Below are positions 40,329 through 44,934 of a stretch of DNA of 44,934 bases, piece after piece. The stretch lies in the NCBI GenBank assembly GCA_903882875.1, contig CAIRYQ010000104.1, positions 1 through 44,934 on the forward strand, given 5' to 3'. The notes under the pieces were generated by a model. The model ran no database searches. It saw only the letters and a program-made list of their open reading frames with translations, and was not told the origin of the DNA. Position 1 is the stretch's first letter. Each line of letters opens with the position of its first letter. This DNA comes from an uncultured Spartobacteria bacterium. Lineage in GTDB: Bacteria > Verrucomicrobiota > Verrucomicrobiia > Chthoniobacterales > Chthoniobacteraceae. The translations under genes and the position numbers were made by a program.

Positions 40329-41597
40329 TCAGCGCAGCCAGCCTTCGATTTTCCCCGCGTCCTTCAGCGGGCCGACGACGGCGATGCCGAGCCGTCCGAG
40401 CTTCAGGCATTCGCCGGCTACGGCCTGCACTTCCGCGCGCGTCACGGCGAGGATGCGCTGCTCGATTTCCACGGGGCACAGCACGCGGCCGTAGCCGAGC
40501 AGGCTCTCGCCCATCCACATGATCTGGTTGGTCGTGCTTTCGAGGCCCATGAGCGTCTGGCCGATCGTGTAGTCCTGTGCCATTTTCAGCTCCGCGCGCG
40601 TGGGGCCGCCCTTCGCGATGGCGGCGATCTCGCGCAGAATCATCCGCAGCGCCGGTTCGAGCTTCGCAGGATCGAGCCCGGCGCTGATGTGCAGCGCGCC
40701 GGTGTCCGCGAGCGTGACCATACCACTCGACACTGAGTAGCAGAACGCGTGGCGTTCGCGCAGTTTTTGGAAAAGGCGCGAGCTCATGTTTTCGCCGAGG
40801 ATCACGCTGAGGATTTTCAGTGCGAAACGCCGCTCGTCGCGACGCCCCCACGTGTGGAAGCCCATCGCGAGATGCGTCTGCTCCGTCTCATGCGTGTGCA
40901 AATTTACCGAAGGACGGCCGGGATGAATCGGCGAATGCTGGAACCGCGCACGCTTCCCCGCGGGCAGCCGCCCGAGCGCGGGGCCGAGCACTTTCACGAC
41001 CTCCGCGTGCGGCACGCGCCCCGCGACGGTCACGACCGTGCTCGCGCCGTTGTAGTTGTTCCGGTGAAAATCCGTGATTTCCTTCCGCCCGAGCCTCGAC
41101 ACCGTCTCGACCGTGCCGGTGAGCGGGCGCCCGAGCGGATGCTTCGGCCAGAGCGTCGAGGTGAGCAGTTCCTGCGCGTGCTGTGCAGGCTGGTCGCGAT
41201 ACATCAGGATTTCCTCGCGGATGACCTCGCGCTCGCGATCGATCTCCGCCTTCGCAAAGACGGAATCCATGTACATGTCCGTGAGAACATCGCACACGCG
41301 CTCGAAATGCGGCGCACCCGCCTTCGCGTAGTAGCATGTGTGGTCCTCGGTCGTGAACGCGTTCAGGTACCCGCCCACGCCCTCGACGGCTGCGGTGATC
41401 TGGCGTGGGTTGCGCCGCTTCGTGCCCTTGAAAAGCAGGTGCTCGATGAAATGCGAGATGCCTCCCTCGCGCACGCGCTCGTGCCGCCCGCCCACGCCGG
41501 CCCACACGCCCACGGTCGCGCTGCGCATGTGTGGCATCTCGACCGAGGCGATGCGCGCGCCATTCGGCAGCCGCGTGACATTGTAGGTGTGACTCAT
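40329..41597 (-). CDS. M16 family zinc peptidase (processing-protease type)
   Basis: 422 residues. The inverted zinc motif H49-F-I-E52-H53 (GISHFIEHLLFKGTKRR) is intact, with the downstream Glu in the region EDHTCYYAK to FEREVIREEI-like sequence (DREREVIREEILMY). The second half carries the conserved R/Y pair region (FQKLRERHAFCYSVSS). It is a bacterial PqqL/YmxG/mitochondrial-processing-peptidase-like enzyme, which usually cleaves small peptides. No signal peptide is seen. It is upstream of the double hydrolase and downstream of ispD on the same strand. Confidence 0.9.
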   Translation of the reverse strand: MSHTYNVTRLPNGARIASVEMPHMRSATVGVWAGVGGRHERVREGGISHFIEHLLFKGTKRRNPRQITAAVEGVGGYLNAFTTEDHTCYYAKAGAPHFERVCDVLTDMYMDSVFAKAEIDREREVIREEILMYRDQPAQHAQELLTSTLWPKHPLGRPLTGTVETVSRLGRKEITDFHRNNYNGASTVVTVAGRVPHAEVVKVLGPALGRLPAGKRARFQHSPIHPGRPSVNLHTHETEQTHLAMGFHTWGRRDERRFALKILSVILGENMSSRLFQKLRERHAFCYSVSSGMVTLADTGALHISAGLDPAKLEPALRMILREIAAIAKGGPTRAELKMAQDYTIGQTLMGLESTTNQIMWMGESLLGYGRVLCPVEIEQRILAVTRAEVQAVAGECLKLGRLGIAVVGPLKDAGKIEGWLR

Positions 41598-41708
41598 CAG
41601 GTTCGTGTTGCGCGGGCGATTCCGAGGGCGGTCAACATGCGCACTTTCAACAACAGCGCAAGCGACCGCATCTTAACCCAAAAAAATCCCGCCGTCCTTC
41701 CCTATCCG

Positions 41709-42407
41709 TCAGGGCTTCCGTGCCTCTCCCTTGCGGATGTCAATGACCTGCTCCGCAAGCGGCAGGTCGCGGGGGAAGGTGATTTTGAAATTGTAGTCGT
41801 CGTTCTCCAGAAGTGCCACGCGCTTGCCGATTTTTTGAATCGCCGAGACCTCGTCGGTCACAAGTTCGTTGCGCGCCATCACGGACGCATACGCCTGCAT
41901 GATCAGCGCGCTGCTGAAAATCTGCGGCGTCTGCATCGCCCACAGGTTCTGCCGCTCCACGTCCTCGGTCACGAGCTTCTCATGCGAGGCTCGCTTCACC
42001 GTGTCGGGAATAGGCGAGGCGACGCACGCCGCGCCGTTCTTCTTCGCCAGCGCGATGCACGCGCTGATGAGCTTCGGCGTGATGAGCGGCCGCGCCGCAT
42101 CGTGGATCGCCACAAACAGGCTGCCCTCCGCCTGGATCGCCCGCAGCCCGTTCCACACCGAGAGATGCCGCTCCGCCCCGCCCTCGACGACTGAGGACAC
42201 CTTCGTGAACTTCTCCACGGCGACGAGCTTCTTCACCTCATCCAATTTTTCCGCACGCGTGACGACGACGATCTCGTCAATGTCGGCACATTCCTGAAAC
42301 CCCAGGATGGACCAGTGGAGGACCGGCTTTCCGTGCAGCATGGCGAAAATTTTGTCGAATCCCATGCGCCTGCTCGCACCCGCTGCGACGATGATTGCTG
42401 AGTTCAT
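41709..42407 (-). CDS. ispD: 2-C-methyl-D-erythritol 4-phosphate cytidylyltransferase
   Basis: 232 residues from ATG 42407. It makes CDP-methylerythritol in the MEP isoprenoid pathway. The CTP-binding loop (AIIVAAGASRRMGFDK), GGAERHLSVWNGLRA, the HDAARPLI motif, VASPIPDTVKR and WAMQTPQIF are all present. The longer frame upstream overlaps the yqeY stop region and lacks family similarity. It starts 25 nt after the yqeY stop, so the two are probably cotranscribed. Confidence 0.94.
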   Translation of the reverse strand: MNSAIIVAAGASRRMGFDKIFAMLHGKPVLHWSILGFQECADIDEIVVVTRAEKLDEVKKLVAVEKFTKVSSVVEGGAERHLSVWNGLRAIQAEGSLFVAIHDAARPLITPKLISACIALAKKNGAACVASPIPDTVKRASHEKLVTEDVERQNLWAMQTPQIFSSALIMQAYASVMARNELVTDEVSAIQKIGKRVALLENDDYNFKITFPRDLPLAEQVIDIRKGEARKP

Positions 42408-42432
42408 CCTTCGTGTGAAAAATGTGGCGTCG

Positions 42433-42885
42433 CTACGGCAGCAGCCTGCCCACGGTGGCGCTGAGCGCACGCCCGTCCGCACGGCCCGCGGCGCGCTCCG
42501 TCGCGAGCTTCATCACGGCGCCCATCTGCGCCTTCGAAGTCGCGCCCGCCTCGGCGATCACCGCCTTCACGAGCGCCTCGGTCTCCTCGGCGGTGAGCGG
42601 CTGCGGCAGGTAGCCCGCGAGGATCGCCGCCTCGGATTTTTCCTTCTCCGCGAGATCCGTCCGCCCGCCCTTTTCAAAGCTCTCGATGGAGTCCTGCCGC
42701 TTTTTCATTTCCTTGCGGATGACGGCGAGCGCCATCGCATCATCGAGCGCCTCGTCGGCGATCCCCTTCTCCATCGCGGTCGCCTTCAGCGTGCTCTTGA
42801 GCATCCGCAGCACGCCGAGGCGTTCAGTCGCGCGCGCGCGCATGGCGTCCTTGATTTCGGAATCAATCTGGCTGAACAAACTCAT
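42433..42885 (-). CDS. GatB/YqeY domain protein
   Basis: 150 residues from ATG 42885. It has the typical YqeY pattern: DSEIKDAMRARATERLGVLR, MLKSTLKA, AVIRKEMKKRQDSIESFEKG, KEKSEAAILAGYLPQPLTAE and a GADGRA-like end (GRADGRALSATVGRLL). YqeY proteins resemble the tRNA-binding tail of GatB, but their role is not settled. It is the first gene of a yqeY-ispD unit. Confidence 0.9.
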   Translation of the reverse strand: MSLFSQIDSEIKDAMRARATERLGVLRMLKSTLKATAMEKGIADEALDDAMALAVIRKEMKKRQDSIESFEKGGRTDLAEKEKSEAAILAGYLPQPLTAEETEALVKAVIAEAGATSKAQMGAVMKLATERAAGRADGRALSATVGRLLP

Positions 42886-43203
42886 GCGCGCGAGGCTAGC
42901 GGCACTCGTGAAGGCGGCAAACGAATTCACGACGGCGTGCGATCCCATTATTGGACGTTGGACTTTGAACCCTGCGCAGCAGCCCCGACGTGGCGCGGCT
43001 CGCCCCATCCGAAATTGCACCCGAGGCCGTAGGCGACTTCCGCCTCGTGGACAGCGCAAGCGTTGCGCCGCCGGGCTTGCCGACAACCTTGCCGTCGCAA
43101 ACGGGCGTTCCCCGTACCGTGTGAGGCCGCACACTCATCATGCTTTGCGATCAGACCCACACTTGCATGACTTTTGGTCGTCAAATCGCAACCGAAGCTC
43201 CTC
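42886..43203. other. Intergenic region with heptad repeat, no supported gene
   Basis: Plus-strand 42949-42970 reads TTGGACG, TTGGACT, TTGAACC, a 7-nt-period tract of the same class as the others. A minus-strand frame of 81 codons (42896-43141) crosses the region, but I recognise nothing in it. Confidence 0.5.
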
Positions 43204-43941
43204 TCAATCCGCCCGGAGTTTCCCTCCATTTGGCGGCACACCGCCATGGAAGCGCCGGAGGAGCAACTCGTACAGCCGCGGGCTCACCGAGGTCTCGCGC
43301 AGTTTCCTGTCGCCGTGAATGTGTGTGCGCCAGCTCGGGCGCGACTTCGGATTGAAATGAGAGACGAGGATCGGCTTCGTGCTCCGACCATGCCGGACTG
43401 CGTAGGACGAGCAGCCGACGTTGAACGTGCTGTCGAGCACGGTCACGCGGTATCGGAACGCATCAGAACGCAGGACTGCATCAATCGCAGGCTCCTCGCG
43501 GTGTGCCTTCGATGCCATGATGCCGCCGATAATCGCAGCCACCATGTCCCGCGCCCCAGGCCGCAGAAGCACGCTGCCGCCGTTGAACTTCGGCCTGCTG
43601 TATTCCGCCAGCCCGATGTCGAGCAATTCCGGCGGATCGAACCAATGGTTCTGCCACGCATCCAGATCGTGCGCCCACCACACCTCGTCCCCACGGATAA
43701 GACCGAGGCCGAACAGGTGATGCAGCGCGAACATCTTCGATCCCGTCAGGCAGGTTTCATTCAGCGGCGCCGGAACGACGGTCGCGGAAACATCGATCGC
43801 CATGTTCGTGACGATCACAATGTCCCGCGCGGCCCAGCCAAGCGACACGCTGTTTTCGATCTGCGCATCAATCAGTTCGCGCAACTCGGATTCCGACAGC
43901 TTGCCCTTTGGACGGAAATTGACCGCCAGCATGTTCTTCAT
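43204..43941 (-). CDS. Putative GT-A-fold glycosyltransferase-like protein
   Basis: 245 residues, no signal peptide. I do not recognise the family firmly. The segment RGDEVWWAHDLDAWQNHWF contains a possible D-x-D metal-binding motif. It is followed by the PKFNGGSVLLRPGARDMVAA block that often closes the active site in nucleotide-sugar transferases. Its ATG overlaps the stop of the GT2 gene (ATGA), so the two are translationally coupled. It probably acts in the same surface-glycan pathway (inference). Confidence 0.55.
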   Translation of the reverse strand: MKNMLAVNFRPKGKLSESELRELIDAQIENSVSLGWAARDIVIVTNMAIDVSATVVPAPLNETCLTGSKMFALHHLFGLGLIRGDEVWWAHDLDAWQNHWFDPPELLDIGLAEYSRPKFNGGSVLLRPGARDMVAAIIGGIMASKAHREEPAIDAVLRSDAFRYRVTVLDSTFNVGCSSYAVRHGRSTKPILVSHFNPKSRPSWRTHIHGDRKLRETSVSPRLYELLLRRFHGGVPPNGGKLRAD

Positions 43942-44732
43942 AGCTCCATTTCCTCCGTGAAATTCTTAGTCACCCTGGCGCTCCCACATTTCCGGCCCGC
44001 ATTGCTCTTGAATCTTCCGCTCTCAATGTTCCGCGCACTAATCAACTTGTTTCCCCGTTCCGTGACACGCCAGTTCTTTACCCGCATATTTTCCACTTTC
44101 ATGGCCTTCTCCGTACGAATCCGCGTCACAAACTGCCCGCCGAAACGCATCAGGCGGAACCCCTGCAAGACTGCGCGGTCGGCGATGTCCACGTCTTCAT
44201 GGCCGTAACCTTCCATGTCCTCATCATAACCGCCCAACAGATGCTCCCATTCCGACTTGTAAAACCCTATCCGTCCGCGGAGGAGCTGGCGCCCCTTGGC
44301 AAAGAGGGCCCTCTCCGGACACTCATTGGCAAGGCGGTTCAGATAGGTTGCAAAGCCGGGGCTGGTCCAGTTGTCCGCATCCACGTTGCAGACTATTTCC
44401 CCGGAATCCAGCTTGAATGCGACGTTGCGCGAATGCGCCATGTGAAACCATGCCGGCTCCGTCGTCCGCGCATAGACCAGCTTCCCGCTCTCGATATGTT
44501 CCATCATGTTCGCGGCCACCCACTCCCCCAGCCCGTCCCGGCTGTTATAGTCCAACAGGACAAACTCGACAGAGGGATAGTCGGCATTGTCAGCGATGTT
44601 CTTAGCCAGCGTCTGGATAAGGTCGTGCGCCCGGCCCATGCAGGCCGTACAAAGTGAGACTGTGTGCTGCCGGCTCACTGGACGGGTGAACTTCCCATCC
44701 CAAATGTCAATGCTGCGTCCGTGTCCGATCAT
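43938..44732 (-). CDS. Family 2 glycosyltransferase
   Basis: 264 residues from ATG 44732. It has a GT-A fold: SLCTACMGRAHDLIQTLAKN, EFVLLDYNSRDGLGEW, AHSRNVAFKLDSGEIVCNVD with the D-x-D motif DAD in VDADNW, and the acceptor region GYDEDMEGYGHEDVDIADRA. This ED-type end is common in GT2 and galactosyltransferase-like enzymes. The start ATGA overlaps the stop of an upstream glycosyltransferase fragment, which supports 44732 over the longer open frame. The last 60 residues are basic. Confidence 0.82.
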   Translation of the reverse strand: MIGHGRSIDIWDGKFTRPVSRQHTVSLCTACMGRAHDLIQTLAKNIADNADYPSVEFVLLDYNSRDGLGEWVAANMMEHIESGKLVYARTTEPAWFHMAHSRNVAFKLDSGEIVCNVDADNWTSPGFATYLNRLANECPERALFAKGRQLLRGRIGFYKSEWEHLLGGYDEDMEGYGHEDVDIADRAVLQGFRLMRFGGQFVTRIRTEKAMKVENMRVKNWRVTERGNKLISARNIESGRFKSNAGRKCGSARVTKNFTEEMEL

Positions 44733-44820
44733 TGGATGAAGTCCAGAAATCGCTGTGCCACTACATTCGCCCTGAAATGCTGCGCGCTGCGCATGGCGTT
44801 CTGCCGCATCAGACCCACTA
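44729..44820 (-). pseudogene. C-terminal remnant of a GT4-type glycosyltransferase cut by an IS
   Basis: In the frame that ends with TGA at 44731-44729, the minus strand encodes VGLMRQNAMRSAQHFRANVV followed by AQRFLDFIQ. That is the usual C-terminal pattern of GT4 glycosyltransferases. Upstream of 44820 the similarity stops at a TA and IS630-type sequence begins. The gene was therefore interrupted by the insertion, leaving about 30 codons here. It overlapped the GT2 start by ATGA, so it belonged to the same operon. The rest would lie beyond the IS, outside the window. Confidence 0.6.
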
Positions 44821-44934
44821 GTGCAACGTAACATTGACTTCGGCCACACATGAGATAAGATTGGCGAATGGCCATTCAACCATTGATTCTTACTGATACC
44901 GAACGCATGGAACTTCAACGACGGGTGAGATCGC
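44819..44934 (+). mobile_element. IS630-type insertion sequence, left end (partial)
   Basis: It begins at the TA where the glycosyltransferase frame breaks; IS630/Tc1-type elements insert at TA. About 48 nt of terminal sequence precede the transposase start. It runs off the right edge. Confidence 0.6.
44868..44934 (+). CDS. IS630-family transposase, N-terminal fragment
   Basis: ATG 44868 opens a frame of 22 codons to the window edge, encoding MAIQPLILTDTERMELQRRV and RS. L-T-D/E-x-E-R-x-x-L-x-x-x-V/A-R-S is the usual start of IS630-family transposases (helix-turn-helix part). The catalytic domain is outside the window. Confidence 0.6.
   Translation, partial: MAIQPLILTDTERMELQRRVRS

Noticed and set aside
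41607-41635. Sigma-70-type promoter for the M16 peptidase gene (TTGACC upstream of the ATG)
   Set aside because: The sequence at the -10 position (CGCAAC) has no resemblance to a -10 box.
42896-43141. 81-codon minus-strand frame between the GT-like gene and yqeY
   Set aside because: It runs through a heptad repeat and overlaps other frames; no recognisable protein.

Overview
The window is GC-rich bacterial DNA, most likely from the phylum Verrucomicrobiota (inference). The support is a combination: OmpL-like beta-barrel porins (Bbp2 type), RNase HIII, a PA14-like multihaem cytochrome beside a membrane-anchored PQQ-type propeller, DUF2127, C/A-rich leaders without Shine-Dalgarno sites, and interspersed palindromic and short-period repeats. 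Because third codon positions are so GC-rich, very long antisense open frames occur throughout. They were discarded. No rRNA, tRNA or CRISPR array was seen.

Layout. Positions 1-108 are the end of an IS5-type insertion sequence running off the left edge. A minus-strand block follows (aroK, queG, DUF4062 membrane protein; 0.1-3.1 kb). A plus-strand block comes next: multihaem cytochrome c, PQQ-type propeller, sialate O-acetylesterase, an unrecognised conserved protein and a heptose-7-phosphate kinase (3.2-10.4 kb). From 10.4 to 14.8 kb is repeat-rich accessory DNA. It holds two large paired palindromes, 14-nt tandem repeats, a small antitoxin-like gene, an HU/DUF4469-like protein gene, an array of exactly 13 x 22 nt, and a TPR protein gene. 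A serine hydrolase and an ABC exporter follow on the minus strand (14.8-17.9 kb).

The centre (18.4-30.8 kb) is the most distinctive part. It holds three paralogous OmpL-like porins, a two-motif periplasmic aspartic protease, a small secreted proline-rich protein and an XRE-type regulator, all on the minus strand. Each is preceded by a near-consensus sigma-54 promoter (TGGC and GCTA at fixed spacing). A seventh such promoter has no intact gene behind it, but shares an upstream element with the first porin promoter. A further outer-membrane barrel gene on the plus strand has a weaker match. I read this as one sigma-54-controlled cell-envelope regulon.

The right part (30.8-44.9 kb) is mostly housekeeping and envelope genes: GT39, ggt, DUF2127, rnhC, a scramblase-like protein, mutY, a double alpha/beta hydrolase, an M16 peptidase, ispD, yqeY, and two glycosyltransferase-type genes. 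At the right edge an IS630-type element has cut an upstream glycosyltransferase gene.

Scattered over the window are short tracts of 7-nt-period repeats of general form (GGANNNN)n, with a different sequence at each locus. Two lie in frame inside queG and the ABC exporter gene, and some are arranged as inverted repeats. These tracts, the sigma-54 regulon and the 22-nt array are the observations I consider most worth following up.
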